A stretch of DNA of 64,000 nt from Lineus longissimus. Its lineage: Eukaryota > Nemertea > Pilidiophora > Heteronemertea > Lineidae. The stretch lies in NCBI RefSeq assembly GCF_910592395.1, contig NC_088314.1, positions 14,262,001 to 14,326,000 on the forward strand. The letters run 5' to 3'. The first letter of the stretch is position 1. The number at the start of each line of letters is the position of its first letter. The position numbers and the translations under genes are program-made. A model generated the notes under the pieces. The model was not told where the DNA came from, did not search any database, and saw only the letters and a list, made by a program, of their open reading frames with translations. Positions 23,034-34,080 of this stretch are shown in pieces.

Positions 23034-23466
23034 CACAATTGATTTTTTAAGCCTTTTAGCAGTTAAATTGTCAATGTTTGACCGCGACGCATCAAAGAAT
23101 GCGTGGAGTTGTGAAACTGAAATTCGGATATGATATACGGGTTAGTCTTGCGAGTAACTGGTGCGATTTAAATTGGTGATTGACCTCGGAAATATTTTTA
23201 TAATCGACAAATTGGACAGACTTTGATATTTCCACTCTTTTCAGCCAACTGGCAGAAAAAACTCAAAACACGCCCCCTATTAACCAATTAGCAAAATTCG
23301 AAATTAATTTTTTCATCAAATAATTTCTTTATATCTGTAGACTTGCCACAGCAAATATTTTTTCAATACCTCTCCAAATATGTACTTGAGAGTTAAAAAC
23401 ATGCACTCTTCTAATTGATAGGCCTCGACCCTCCAACCTATGAATATTCATTAGTGGTCTTGTCTC
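23034..23466. mobile_element. MITE with 13-bp perfect TIRs, copy 2
   Basis: Same family and orientation as 19458-19900, with the same GAGACAAGACCAC ends. The two copies flank family U copy 1 but look like independent insertions. Confidence 0.75.
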
Positions 23467-25228
23467 CCATTCTCTATCTTTCATTGAGGCTGCCATTTTG
23501 TCCCAGTAGCTCCATCACATGATCCAAATCTGTTCCCTGATTGGCTGCTGATTGCCCAACACCAACCAACATGTTTTTCAGAAGGTGCATGGCCTAACAT
23601 TGGCCAACATTGGCCAACATTGGCCAACAAGTTTGCTGATGTTTTCACTTGTTTTTCGACCCGTCCACACTGGCAAACATAGCAAACATGCCTCTGCAAC
23701 AAGGCCCAACACGATGTTGGCCAACAATTGTTGGTTCATGTTTGCTAGTGTAGACCGGGCTTTACTCTTCAACCACCAGGCTCTCGTTCAACATTTGTCA
23801 CAGGGAACCTGCTACATGCACGCACACATGAGCAACCGTTAAAACCCGACATTGGTTTCTGGTGAGTTAAACTATTAACGAAACCGTACTCGTCTCCGAG
23901 AATCCCGCCATTAGAAACAGGCCATGGCGATTTAGCGGATCCTGCGGATTCTGCATAACCTGCGGAATCTGGTCTGCAGCGGATTTTCTATGTTATGGAT
24001 ATCCGGTCGTTTCGCTCCCTGACTTTTTCGCACACTGACGTTTTCGCCCCCAGCCTTTTCGCCCCCAAACTTAACCTAATACCATTAGGCCCCACGTGGT
24101 GGCGCTGAAGGTGGCCGCTGCCGTGATGTAATGTAATCAAGCTAAATCAAGAGAGTGTCTGAGAGTCACTCTACCCAAAAATTAGTCGTTTCGCCTCCTG
24201 GACTTGGGGTGGTTTTAAGGATCGTTGCCAGGATCTCGGGCTTGTCACATGTCATCGCATGATCTTGCTAACTGTGGTCATCAAGAGTAGGATGATTGAC
24301 TCGGGTGGACGTTTTAGAAAAATCTTTTATTTATTATCATGAGAGTGGGAAATTATCTGTTTAAACTGATTTGTCATCTGGGAGTCCTTGTCATCATCAG
24401 TCATCATGTGACTTGAATATCTTAACTTATGATGGATCATCAAGGCAATCGTATTTTGCTCGTGCACAATTTTGCGATGTTGTAAAATAAAGAGAGACGT
24501 GTCAACCAGGCCAGTGTAGAAGTTTAAAATGTCCCCTGGAAAAAGTGTCCGTCCCTATTGTATTCTGCACGATATTAACAAATTAACGAATGAGCGAAAA
24601 TGACGTGTGTTTTTCGGGTGCGTAACGACTTACACGATTACGGGCCAACTCGGCCTATTACCAACTCGGCCTGGGTTATAGATCACGGCCAATGTGGAAA
24701 TCGTCCGATAATAGAATGCAGACATTTTTTTCATGCATGTTGGGGTTTTTCCGAATTGCTTGATAATCTTAGCGGTTTAGACAATTTAACAGTTATGGAA
24801 TATTACAAATATTTATTATAAGGATAATAAGGTACGTAAACCTGAGTAAAACATGGCGGCCTGTTGGACTTTCCGGCTCTTACGAAGGGAGGATTTTTCC
24901 GTAAATTAGGACTTAATTAGAAATGTTTTGAACTTTTGTAAGGAAGAGATAGAAGACACACTGTATCTGTGTAACTTAGAACAGGTTATATTCCAGTTTA
25001 GTGGGCTTCTTATGACAAAAAGACATTTTGAAATAGCCCGTAACAAGGACAGTACATTAAGTGTACATTTAGAGGTCTGAGTGCATACGAGTACATGCAC
25101 TTGTACTTGTACATGTACTGCAGAACATTCGATCTATTGCTCGTCACGCTTGAGTGAGAACTCAAGTGAGCATTGCGAAATAAATAATATACGCGTGTCA
25201 AGTCCATTCTGCATGACGCGATCGTGCT

Positions 25229-26695
25229 ATGGCCTCAAAAACATTGGATGAATTCTGTGTCAAAATGGATACGCCACGGCAGGCTGGTAGAAAGTGCAAA
25301 GCCAGTCAGAGAACGCCTGATCACGATGGATCGGGCAGTCCTGATCTGAAATCAGTACGAATTGACCAGGATAACGATGATGAACCTGCTGATAGTGATG
25401 TCGAGGATAAGACATGCCAGAACGATTTGAGTAGTCAGGTGCAAAGTCACGACAGTGTCAAACCTGTGCATACGGTTAAATCGCTGATAGAACAACCGCT
25501 TTTGTCATACATGGTTTCGGCGCTACAGTCCGGAACTCCTGATAACGTCAAAAAGGCTGTGCTCGGTTTTTTCGATTCGAAACAAGTAACGGAGGCGAAG
25601 AACACTCTTTGGGCTAATGCTAATTTAGATATAATCGGCAGGAGAATAAGTCGGAAAACCACTGCCGTGAGAAATGAGAAGGACGCTGACGTATCAGATG
25701 TTGTGAGTGCAATTCTTAAGTTAGAAAAAGAGGACTGTGTTCCATCCTTCGTAATATCTGCTTACGATTTGTGCAGAATCCCGCGTTCCATGCCAGAGGA
25801 ACTCAATAATATCTCTTTGGTAGATCGCCTGAGCAAACTTGAGGCGAAAATGTCGAGAGTACAGGAGACAGTTGTTAAAAACGCCAATGACATTCATTCA
25901 CTAGAAGAGAAATCAATTAGTAAAGAGAGAACTGATGCTAAAATCGTCGAGATGACTGCTTTCGAGTCTATCTGGCTCATAACCCAGAACAAAGTCGGTG
26001 ATGAAAGAATACTTGTTGCGGAGGGTGAGCAGTGTCATGACAGGAGTGAAATTGGTGAATCCGTTGGTCCTACTAGTACCCGCACATACTCAAGTATGGC
26101 TCAATCTCAGGGACTCAAAAGTTCCCGGGGTGTTCGTGGAGGGCGTGAGAGTGCACGTGGCGGTCGAGGGAAACTGTCACGTAGTAATCTGGTACATCAT
26201 AACGTTCTCCGCCTCACAGGCAGTAATCAGTCGATTAATAGTGATAACAATTGCGATCGTGAAAGTGATTCGGAGGACTTCCAAATTGGAAAACATGAGT
26301 ATAAACGTTAAAAACGTAAGGAACGGCGAAAACATAAAATAATCATGGGAAAGTCTACCGATAGTTCTAAAGTGAAAGGTGCCCCTTTTCCTTGTCGTGA
26401 TGTTTTTGTTTATCGGCTAGACAAGGCTACTAACGAGGAGGACTTAAGAAATTTCATCGAGGAAAATTCCATTGAAGTAAAATCAGTCGAGTGTAGATCT
26501 CACGAAAATGCAAAGTTTAAATCATTTCAAGTTAGTGTTACCAAGACAGATTATCATAAAATGTTCGATGAACTATTGTGGCCTGGTGGTGTGTGTGTAA
26601 GAAAGTACATAAGACCAAGGGACAGTTCCGAAAATATCTCTCCGGAAGTCGGGGGTAGCCAAAACAGATACAGTAATGTTAATGGTACCAAATAA
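25229..26695 (+). pseudogene. LINE ORF1, RNA-binding protein with one internal stop
   Basis: Starts at ATG 25229 and is open for 360 codons to TAA 26309-26311. The same frame then reads on without a break (KRKERRKHKI, then MGKSTDSSKVKG) to the stop ending at 26695. So it is a single ORF of about 488 codons with one nonsense mutation. The first part is acidic, followed by a helical region with a heptad-like stretch around residues 200-235 (VDRLSKLEAKMSRVQETVV) likely to form a coiled coil. A Gly/Arg-rich segment (GVRGGRESARGGRGK) sits near residues 295-310. The last 100 residues, after PFPCRDVFVYRLDK, have an RRM-like beta-alpha pattern. These parts suit an ORF1p that trimerises and coats LINE RNA. 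Confidence 0.7.
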
Positions 26696-26720
26696 TCTTT
26701 CTGTGTTGTTTATAATATTA

Positions 26721-27594
26721 ATGATGGTATTAAGCGTTTGTACTTATAATACTCAGGGACTTGGGAGTGGTAAAATAGACTACATATCGCACTTATAATA
26801 ATAATACGAGTCTTATATAGCGCAGTATCCAACCATTAACTGGCCGCTCAAAGCGCTTGATAGGCCTCTTTAAAAAGCAAATGTTTCACTTACTAGACAA
26901 TCATGACATTGTGTTGCTTCAGGAAACTTGGCTCTTGAAAGACAATTTGAACTTTATAGCGGATCGTATTCCAGATGTATGTACTCATGGTATCTCTGCT
27001 GTCGATGATTCCAAACCTTTGGTTGGAAGACAGTATGGGGGGTGTTCTATAATATGGAAGAAATCAATTGTGTGGGAAGCTATTCCTGTCTTAAATTTCA
27101 ATAGCAAGCGAATATGTGCTGTCAGTTTTAAGCTTTCACCAGATACTACCTTACTGGTCGTAGATACTTATATGCCGTGTGATTTTAGAGTGGGTAATTT
27201 ACCTGAATATCTTAGCATATTAGATGAGATAGCTCGGATAGCAGCTTCTACAGGTGCAGACCATTTGATCATAGGTGGCGACTTTAACACTGACTTTAAT
27301 AGGGATTCTCAAAACAGTCGGGCCTTATTGCCGTTTATTGCTACCGAAAGTTTGGAGAGAGCCACACGGTTCCCACGTTCCGATATTCAGTATACTCATG
27401 AGAGTAAAATAACAGGAGTGAAATCGTCACTGGACCACTTTTTAGTAAGTGCGAATATCTTACCGTTGGTAACTCGTCATACATCAGTTCATGAAGGAGA
27501 TAATTTGTCGGATCATTTTCCTATATCGATGTCCGTGGAGTTAAGTCCTGACCGTTTTTTTGAGACAGTACATCCCCCCTTGAAAGAAAATTAG
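26721..27594 (+). pseudogene. LINE ORF2, endonuclease domain (interrupted)
   Basis: ATG 26721 begins a frame with the endonuclease opening SVCTYNTQGLGSGKIDYISH, which stops at 26796 where a SINE-like fragment is inserted. The frame resumes after 26857 with HDIVLLQETWL, where the Glu is the catalytic metal ligand. It goes on to YGGCSIIWKK, HLIIGGDFNTDF (GGDFN catalytic motif) and DNLSDHFPISMSVEL (SDHFPI terminal His motif). These are the standard motifs of APE-like LINE endonucleases, which nick target DNA to prime reverse transcription. The frame ends at 27594 by frameshift; the linker continues at 27600-28385 in another frame. Confidence 0.8.
26796..26858. mobile_element. Short SINE/MITE-like insertion in LINE ORF2
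   Basis: TAATAATAATACGAG followed by CTTATATAGCGC and ACTGGCCGCTCAAAGCGCTT. This combination (AAT repeat, TATATAGCGC, GCTCAAAGCGCTT) is a small dispersed repeat that I know from several marine invertebrate genomes. Removing it restores continuity of the endonuclease reading. Confidence 0.5.
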
Positions 27595-27599
27595 ACTGG

Positions 27600-28385
27600 G
27601 CAAATGTAAATGAACATGATATTGCCGCATATCGGCACACATTAGATGGATGTCTTAACAATATTGCAATTCCGCACCTCCTCCTTCAATGTGATTATTT
27701 CGACTGTCGTAACCATACTGACTTAATTGATGCCCTCTTCAAGGATATTGTAGATGCATGTATGTCTTCTAGTGAAAGGAACATTCCTGATAAAGTACAT
27801 TCCGACAAAAAGGTCATGCCAGGCTGGAATGACTATGTGGCGGAGCCAAAAAGGCAAGCCCTTTGTTGGCATAACATTTGGAAATCAAACGGGTCTCCGC
27901 GAAATGGTTTAATAGCCGATATCCGGCGTCGAACGCGAATGCAGTATCACTTATCAATCAAAACCGCAGAGAAAAATGAAAAACGATTTATTGCCGATAG
28001 TTTGGCAAACAATATGCTGTCGGGAAATGATAAAAACTTTTGGCGCGAGATAAAAAAGACAACCCGCGCGACTTCCCAATTACCAAACAATGTAGACGGA
28101 CATGTTGGCGAGGAAGCTATATGTACACACCTGGCGGAAAAGTATGAAAATCTTTATAATTCAGTCTCAAATGACAGAAATGAAATGGATAATCTTCTCC
28201 TGGATATTAACCGTAATATATCGGAAACATGTTGTGATCCGCAGAGTAAATGTCACGTACAACATGTGATAACAGTTGGGGATGTTACATCAGCTATCAA
28301 CTCGTTAAACCATCATAAAAATGATGGTGAAGCATTCTCTCTACGAACCATCTTAAGAATGGTACAAATAAGTTATGTGTTATGA
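27600..28385 (+). pseudogene. LINE ORF2 linker region
   Basis: Open from about 27600 in a new frame (the 207-aa portion starts at 27762). It contains PGWNDYVAEPKRQALCWHNI, and SGNDKNFWREIKKTTR, the FW-type linker motif, then HLAEKYENLYNSV. It connects endonuclease and RT of the same ORF2. The frame ends at 28385 where the RT frame opens at 28382, so a one-base shift separates them. Confidence 0.75.
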
Positions 28386-29818
28386 TGTCACTTTTATTCA
28401 ATAGCATGTTAAAGCATGGCTATGCTCCAGTGAACATGCTATGTAGTACAGTCATTACTATACCGAAGGATTCCAGGAAGTCTCTGAATGATTCGGCAAA
28501 TTACCGTGGAATAGCCCTCAATAGTCCTTTTTGTAAACTTTTCGAAACAGTCATACTACAAAAATGTCAGGATGTTCTGAAATCGTCAGATATGCAGTTT
28601 GGTTATAAAAAAGGCGTGTCGACCAATGACTGTACCTTTGTTGTGAATGAAGTTGTCAGATACTATCTAAATGGTGGAGGACAAGTATATGCAATGCTCT
28701 TAGATGCGAGCAAAGCGTTTGATAGGGTAGAATATACGAGATTAGTGAAAGTATTGCTTAAAAAACATATATGTCCTGTTATGGCACGGATGATTGCGAA
28801 CTTGTACATAAAACAGAAAATGCGGATACGCTGGGGTAAATCCCACTCAAATTATTTCAATGTTACAAATGGTGTGAAGCAAGGAGGGATACTTTCTCCA
28901 TTTCTCTTTGTTAATTACATGGACGAACTACAGTTAAAACTAAAAGGTTCGGGATATGGTTGTTATATTGGCGCTACATTTGCAGGAGCTTATGCTTACG
29001 CTGACGATATTATTATTTTATGTCCAACAAAGTTTTCCTTGTCGGCCCAGCTAGATATAGCAGTTCAGTTCTCAAAGGATTATATGATCAAATTCAACCC
29101 AACCAAATGCCAACTCCTATTTTTCAGTCTAATAACCAAAACAGTGGGTGATATAATAATAAACTTTCAAGACATTCCTGTACGGGCTAATGGAACTGCT
29201 ACCCACCTAGGAAACATCATGGGACCAGATTCTCAAGATAAAAATATTCTTAAGTCGATATCTGATTTTAACAGAAGGGTCAATGTCCTTTTGTCAAGGT
29301 TTCATTTCCGTAATTTTGAAACAAAGGTTAAACTTTTTCAATCGTTTTGTATGTCCCTGTATGGTTCCGTTCTGTGGGACCTCGGAGATAGGTCTGTCAA
29401 CCTTTTGTATACCGCATGGAGGAAGGCGGTCAGAAGAATTTTATCTGTACATCCCAGAACGCACTGTGTCTTATTACAACATTTAATTTTGTCAAGTCCG
29501 ATAGAGGCTACTCTCCACAACAGATTTCTACGTTTCATGAGCAGGTCATCGGAAACAAATAATAACTACATTCAAATAGCCTTTCAGTTGGCATTAGATG
29601 GAAGCTCGTCCTCTGTGTCTAACTCTATCTCATACATTACTAATTTAATTGGGGCACCGCGTTCTACAATCGGAAACATCGAAGCGGTGCTATATGTTCA
29701 TCCTTCAGAAGCTATTTTGGTTCGGTCAAGTGCCATTAGGGATTTCCTCCATTTACTAGATACAAACCGCGGGGATGTAAATATAAAAACCATTGTTGAT
29801 TTTTTGTGCACTGAGTAG
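28382..29818 (+). CDS. LINE ORF2, reverse transcriptase and C-terminus (478 aa)
   Basis: The RT domain covers about residues 10-270. Visible motifs are NYRGIALNSPFCKLFE (block 1), FGYKKGVSTNDC, VYAMLLDASKAFDRV (motif A, first catalytic Asp), GVKQGGILSPFLFVNYMDEL (motif B), and AYADDIIILCP near residue 205 (motif C, YADD). The C-terminal part includes AWRKAVRRILSVHPRTHCVL, as in other CR1/Jockey-like ORF2 proteins. The RT copies LINE RNA at the nicked target. This part is intact and all catalytic Asp residues are present, but the damage upstream makes the element as a whole inactive. The stop at 29816 is followed by a short AT-rich 3' UTR. Confidence 0.88.
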   Translation: MMSLLFNSMLKHGYAPVNMLCSTVITIPKDSRKSLNDSANYRGIALNSPFCKLFETVILQKCQDVLKSSDMQFGYKKGVSTNDCTFVVNEVVRYYLNGGGQVYAMLLDASKAFDRVEYTRLVKVLLKKHICPVMARMIANLYIKQKMRIRWGKSHSNYFNVTNGVKQGGILSPFLFVNYMDELQLKLKGSGYGCYIGATFAGAYAYADDIIILCPTKFSLSAQLDIAVQFSKDYMIKFNPTKCQLLFFSLITKTVGDIIINFQDIPVRANGTATHLGNIMGPDSQDKNILKSISDFNRRVNVLLSRFHFRNFETKVKLFQSFCMSLYGSVLWDLGDRSVNLLYTAWRKAVRRILSVHPRTHCVLLQHLILSSPIEATLHNRFLRFMSRSSETNNNYIQIAFQLALDGSSSSVSNSISYITNLIGAPRSTIGNIEAVLYVHPSEAILVRSSAIRDFLHLLDTNRGDVNIKTIVDFLCTE

Positions 29819-30706
29819 CACCCTATAACCTGTATTCTGTGGAGTCGCGCCTGCACCATTTTTTTTGTATCACTGTGCATAATTTGTAATCATGTTTGTT
29901 TGTCTAGACGTGTAAATGTAATTTACATATCGAATAAAGATACCAATAATAATAATTTATCATAATATCGATATTCTCGTGCTGTTTTTATGCTGATTCA
30001 GCCCAGATTCCGCAGGTTCCGCAGAATCCGCAGGATCCGCTAAATCGCCATGGCCTTAAAAACATTGCGGCATTTCCTCACCCGACCATATTTTGGCGGG
30101 ACCAACCCACCGATGACCTCATCTAATCACCAATGACGTCAAATTGCATACGAGACTCCAGCGCAAGTCATACGACGCGACGCACTCAAACAATAGGGCC
30201 GTTTAAACGACAGGCAAAAAGACCGCATTCCGATCGGATCCGGATTCGATCCAAAAAGACCGCATTCCGGTCTTTCGTAAAACGCTCGTTTAGACGACGC
30301 AGCGCACTCCGTCGAAATTGCGTCGAAATCGGCGGGCTTTTCGCTCTCCGAACCGAATTGCTTGTGGAGGTATCAAAATAACGGTTTGGTACTTGCTACG
30401 CGCAAATTCCATGAATTCTTGACAATAATCCTGGCGACACTGCGTCCACCCTACCATCACCATGTCTGCGTGGTTTTCAAAGGTTTACATGTTTTTTTAC
30501 TGTTTTTTACTGCTCAATCCTGTTGATTGCACTGACTGTTAGACTGTAGCCTACTCTCAGGTCTCCATGCAGTCACTCAAATCCTCATTCATTCAGTCAT
30601 ACATTCAACATTGACATTGGTCATTGGCACTGCATGCACTGTACTGTGTCGACTGTGCGTGCATGTATCGTCCACACTCGCTCACTGGTACTGGTACTGG
30701 CACTGT

Positions 30707-30741
30707 GGTGTATATTATATACACCACTATATAATATAGTG
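30707..30741. other. Overlapping AT palindromes
   Basis: GGTGTATATTATATACACC (19 bp) is followed, with overlap of one base, by CACTATATAATATAGTG (17 bp). Both are perfect palindromes. Probably a cruciform-prone MITE remnant. Confidence 0.6.
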
Positions 30742-31079
30742 TGTACACATGGTACAAAAAGGGGGTACAAAAACATCAACATCACTCAATGGGCCAGTTG
30801 TTGCGGCCACCCCCTGCCCCTGGCCTTGTTGATAAACAAATATTGCCTCTAGGAAAACATTCAGTCTAAAATGCAATGCTTGATTGATAATGATATGGAC
30901 TCAATCGATCATTGTGATTGACTCAATGTTCCACATGTCCTGGATACTAGGCCTTGGTCACTGGTCATACCTCCATGGTCCAGGTAAGAATGAAATTCAA
31001 CCATACCACATGTTGTTACACTTCTACCTGAAAATCAGGCTTTGTTTGTTTGTAAACAAGGGTATGCCTGTATGTTAAC

Positions 31080-31165
31080 CAAATGACAGTCCTTCGAAGA
31101 GGCTTAAAACCGAGGTTCCCTGTATCTGGTTTCTATGCTAGGGCAGTTAAAGACCCCACCAAGTG
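31080..31165 (+). mobile_element. SINE-like fragment
   Basis: AGTCCTTCGAAGAGGCTTAA, AACCGAGGTTCCCTGT and GGGCAGTTAAAGACCCCAC resemble a dispersed invertebrate repeat with the phrase 'AAAACCGAGGTCCC...TTAAAGAACCCAC'. The call is from memory of that pattern. Confidence 0.35.
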
Positions 31166-32029
31166 AGAAACATGTTGATTATATTTCAATGATGATATTT
31201 CAATTTTTTATGCACATTTTTTGCAGGTAAATCAAGTAATGCATTTGATGAATATGAAATAAAGAGGGAAGAAGAGAAGAAAACATTCCCTCAAGACCTT
31301 TCAAGGCTTCGGATACAAATCTATTGAAGGTAAATTTTAAAATCGGCAGTCTGCCTACATGTAGAGTAGAACCAGGGAAGGCCACCATACATTAGGTGAT
31401 TTCTAAGTCAGTTAATTCAGTAGTCAAATTCTAACCTAGTAATACTTTGTTTTAGTTTACGCTTGATCTGGTTTTATCTCTTCTAAGTGTGATACTGACG
31501 TTTATCCTATCTAAACGAAATGGATTTGATAGCTAGTCATGTGTTAGTTTTAACAACCAACTTTGAAATCACCCATTGCCAGCCTTGCTGCCATGTACAT
31601 TTGGAAACATATCTTCATATTTTCAGGGTCATTTTTTCCTGTGGAATCGTTGTAAATTGTTTGTGGTTGGGAGCCATTGATGATCTGTTGAGGAGGTGTC
31701 AGATACGGAATAAGAAAACTGGACCCATTTAAATCAGGTAAATATTGTTTGCTGGGATCATTGGTGGTGACACGAATTAAAAAAGAAAATAAACTCAAAT
31801 TGTTTATTCAGTTTGTAAGGTTGTTGTGGGAAAATGGCCACTCAGAAACTTACCCCTAAAGTGGCCATAGAATTCTTTTGAAAGTCTCCTAACACTTTCT
31901 TGATTATTGAAATGAATTATGTTTAGTTTCTGACTGGCCGACTCGGAGACTTTTTTGCATTACTAAATGTATATTTTCTTGTTTCAATTGCAGTAAGATG
32001 GATGTTTCATATTCACAGCCTTACTGACC

Positions 32030-32281
32030 ATGCCAGCGGTTAACGGATACGTTCTTCTGAGACTCATGCTGGAGCAAATGCAGAGACATCGTAAACGCCG
32101 TAATCACCTGCGTCATACTCAGCAAAGACATCTCTCTTCCAGAATGTCTCAATTGTACATGATAAATGAAATGCAGACAGCAGTGGCATTCTTAGGACAT
32201 CTGAACCTGCAGCTCTGCATATCAGTAGCAACTGTTGAAAGGTTTGTATTAAGGGTCATACTCATAGGCCTGTCTAGCTAG
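32030..32281 (+). CDS. Possible small exon, Arg/Gln-rich (83 aa)
   Basis: ATG 32030 opens a frame with MLEQMQRHRKRRNHLRHTQQ and a following hydrophobic part. It lies 37 bases after a good acceptor (polypyrimidine, CAG 31991-31993). The basic Q/R-rich start resembles N-termini of Harbinger-type transposase genes, but no further domain follows. Low support. Confidence 0.2.
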   Translation: MPAVNGYVLLRLMLEQMQRHRKRRNHLRHTQQRHLSSRMSQLYMINEMQTAVAFLGHLNLQLCISVATVERFVLRVILIGLSS

Positions 32282-32327
32282 GTAAGCCGAATGAGATGAG
32301 CGACTGCGATTGACATTCACTCGTAGA

Positions 32328-32620
32328 TAAGATTGCCGGAATTCAACTCGAGTCGCATTTATGGTCAAGAGTAGAGATGCTGACTTTACGAGACAATAGT
32401 GGTAATTACGCGATAATTGAGACATGGCGTTCATCTCCATGTAACGATTATGAATAATGATTCATCTCCCAAAAGAAAACATGCATTTCCCGGCATTTTT
32501 TCATTCGCCCGTCCTTAATTTCACTCGCTTGCCGTTGCGACAATTGGACTTTCTGAGTGAAGTTTTAGTCACATTTGTGCACATTTTGATGTGAAAATCT
32601 CGTTATTGCACCGCCGGCGT
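32328..32620 (+). repeat. Local direct duplication, unit 1
   Basis: From TAGATAAGATTGCCGG to ACATTTTGATGTGAAAA; repeated at 32876-33266 with divergence and an insertion near 33135-33235. Shared phrases include TTGAGACATGGCGTTCA and CACTCGCTTGCCGTTGCGAC. No genes. Confidence 0.7.
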
Positions 32621-32875
32621 GAATTCGCAAAACCTACTACGAGTGTAGCATGCCGCTACTCATAAAGACGTATTTTTCGTTGAAATCCCGGCCAGAGCCG
32701 AATGTAATCTATTATGGTCAAATTCTAACCGCCACCCAGATGTATATACCAGTGCTACTCGATTGCAGGACTGTCCGCCTTTGCACGAATTGCGTTTTAG
32801 TCAAATGAATCCCGACGACAATTTCGACCGTCGTATGACAAGACGGCCAGTTTCATATCCTCTAACTTTTTCTAG

Positions 32876-33266
32876 ATTAGATTTACGAATTTAACTCCAG
32901 TCGCATTTGTGGACAAGAATAGAGATATTGACTTTACGGGACAAAAGTGCATGGTACTCATGCAGAAATTGAGACATGGCGTTCAACTCAATGTAACAAT
33001 TATGAATAATGATTAATCTCCCGTAAGAAGACATGCATTGCCCAGCATTTTTTCATTTGCCCGTCCTTAATTTCACTCGCTTGCCGTTGCGACAATTGGA
33101 CTTGCTGAGTGAAGTTTTAGTCACATTTGTGCAATAGCGTTTCATCTCACGCATTGCCCGGCCTTCGTTAGTTCGTCGATGCGATAATTGGAAACTTTGA
33201 TGTTGACGAACTGAGCGCAGTTTTAGTCGGAATTGCTGCGAAAATTCTGCACATTTTGATGTAAAA
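32876..33266 (+). repeat. Local direct duplication, unit 2
   Basis: Second unit of the duplication that starts at 32328. The part after the match also has a similar downstream phrase: AGCTACTCATAAAGACATAT at 33511 against CGCTACTCATAAAGACGTAT at 32655. The duplicated segment may therefore be about 0.4-0.6 kb. Confidence 0.65.
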
Positions 33267-34071
33267 AACTGTCGTTATAACACCGATTCTCTGACCGGAT
33301 CAGCGATAAAAATTATGTTTGTAGAGAACCCGTTTAACAAATGAAAGCGCCAAAGCGTTGTGAGATTCCTGATTTAGCATTGTATGTGCAACTTGATCCA
33401 ATAGAGAGTTGCAAAACGTTTGTCAGCCTGGTCATGATAATGCTAGCATATAGCCCCCGAGGTATCTTCCGGGGTGAATTCACATAGCTACGATCAGCAG
33501 CAGCTACTCATAAAGACATATTTGTAATATCTGGCACAATCATTTACGCTGATAATAATGACTGCAGCAGGGGTTGTTAGATGCATCGCTATTATTGAGA
33601 GACAAGCTTAGCCGCGTTTTTGCTTCGTTAACAAATTATATTTTTCCTTTATGCTGTAAATGTCATTTATTCCGTTTTATCTTTTAAACATCGCCAGTAG
33701 CGTTTGTTTTCATGGAACTGTTGGTCGCCGAGGAACAATATCCGTAATGATAGTGTACCTTTGTTTTCAATAACAATTATCCGACAAACGTCAGGTTTTA
33801 TAATCGCAGCAAAAATTCTCATATATTGCTGAGTAATGAAAAACTATCATATCGTCTATTTCAACCTAACCGTTATAAACAATTTGTACTTGGAAAGTGT
33901 TTGATGAATGCACTGGTAACACCGCTGACAAAAACGGTGAGAGGACCTTGATATTAAAATGTGTCGCGTCGTGTGCTGTAAAATGATTTGCGTGTCAGCT
34001 TGTATTTGCTTCGACGCACTCTGCTATAAACGTGAATAGTGCATGTTGGTGGATGAGGCAGACGTTATGAT
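33267..34071. other. No gene recognised
   Basis: AT-rich, no patterned frames. It ends with GTTGTGAAG, the left target duplication of the element at 34081. Confidence 0.4.
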
Positions 34072-34080
34072 GTTGTGAAG

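Larger units (their letters stand above)
19037..23761. mobile_element. Inverted-repeat element ends with TTA duplication, filled by later insertions
   Basis: AGCCTGGTCTACAC-AAGCAAA-type sequence starts at 19037, and its reverse complement (TTTGCTAGTGTAGACCGGGC) ends at 23761. Both outer flanks are TTA (19034-19036 and 23762-23764). Inside each end are related TTTGG/CCAAACA-rich sequences with the shared phrase ACCCGTCCACACT. A 3-bp TTA duplication fits a PIF/Harbinger-type MITE. The interior is mostly other elements. It could instead be two solo ends of separate MITEs. Confidence 0.45.
25229..29960 (+). mobile_element. Near-complete APE-type LINE retrotransposon
   Basis: Consists of ORF1 (25229-26695), ORF2 (26721-29818) and a short 3' UTR ending in AATAAAGATACC followed by AAT repeats near 29957. 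The 5' boundary is not defined; the preceding 0.5-1 kb may be its 5' UTR. ORF2 has an apurinic-endonuclease-type N-terminus and a reverse transcriptase, as in CR1/Jockey-related clades. ORF1 has one stop and ORF2 an insertion and frameshifts, so this copy is inactive. It inserted into element M2. Confidence 0.85.
23920..30055. mobile_element. DNA transposon with long TIRs and 9-bp TSD (family M2), carrying a LINE
   Basis: GGCCATGGCGATTTAGCGGA starts at 23920 and its reverse complement ends at 30055; the match continues about 55 bases inward. The ends contain tandem variants of TGCGGAWTC. Flanks are TTAGAAACA (23911-23919) and TTAAAAACA (30056-30064), a 9-bp duplication with one mismatch. No transposase is visible. 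The LINE occupies most of the interior, so the original element was under about 1 kb. The duplication size suggests a MULE-type MITE. Confidence 0.75.
30065..31998. other. No gene recognised
   Basis: Contains a CG-rich patch with repeated AAAAAGACCGCATTCCG (30221-30270), an AT palindrome (30707-30741) and a SINE-like fragment (about 31080-31165). Frames here are short and unpatterned. An acceptor-like TTTCAATTGCAG ends at 31993. Confidence 0.35.

Noticed and set aside
19458-23466. The two 440-bp direct copies at 19458-19900 and 23034-23466 as LTRs of one retrotransposon
   Set aside because: Each copy has its own perfect 13-bp terminal inverted repeats, there is no primer site or polypurine tract, and the sequence between them is family U, which occurs elsewhere without them.
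23481-23842. Frames rich in LANVGQCWPML as a repeat protein
   Set aside because: They come from TTGGCCAACA-type simple repeats within a MITE end, on both strands.
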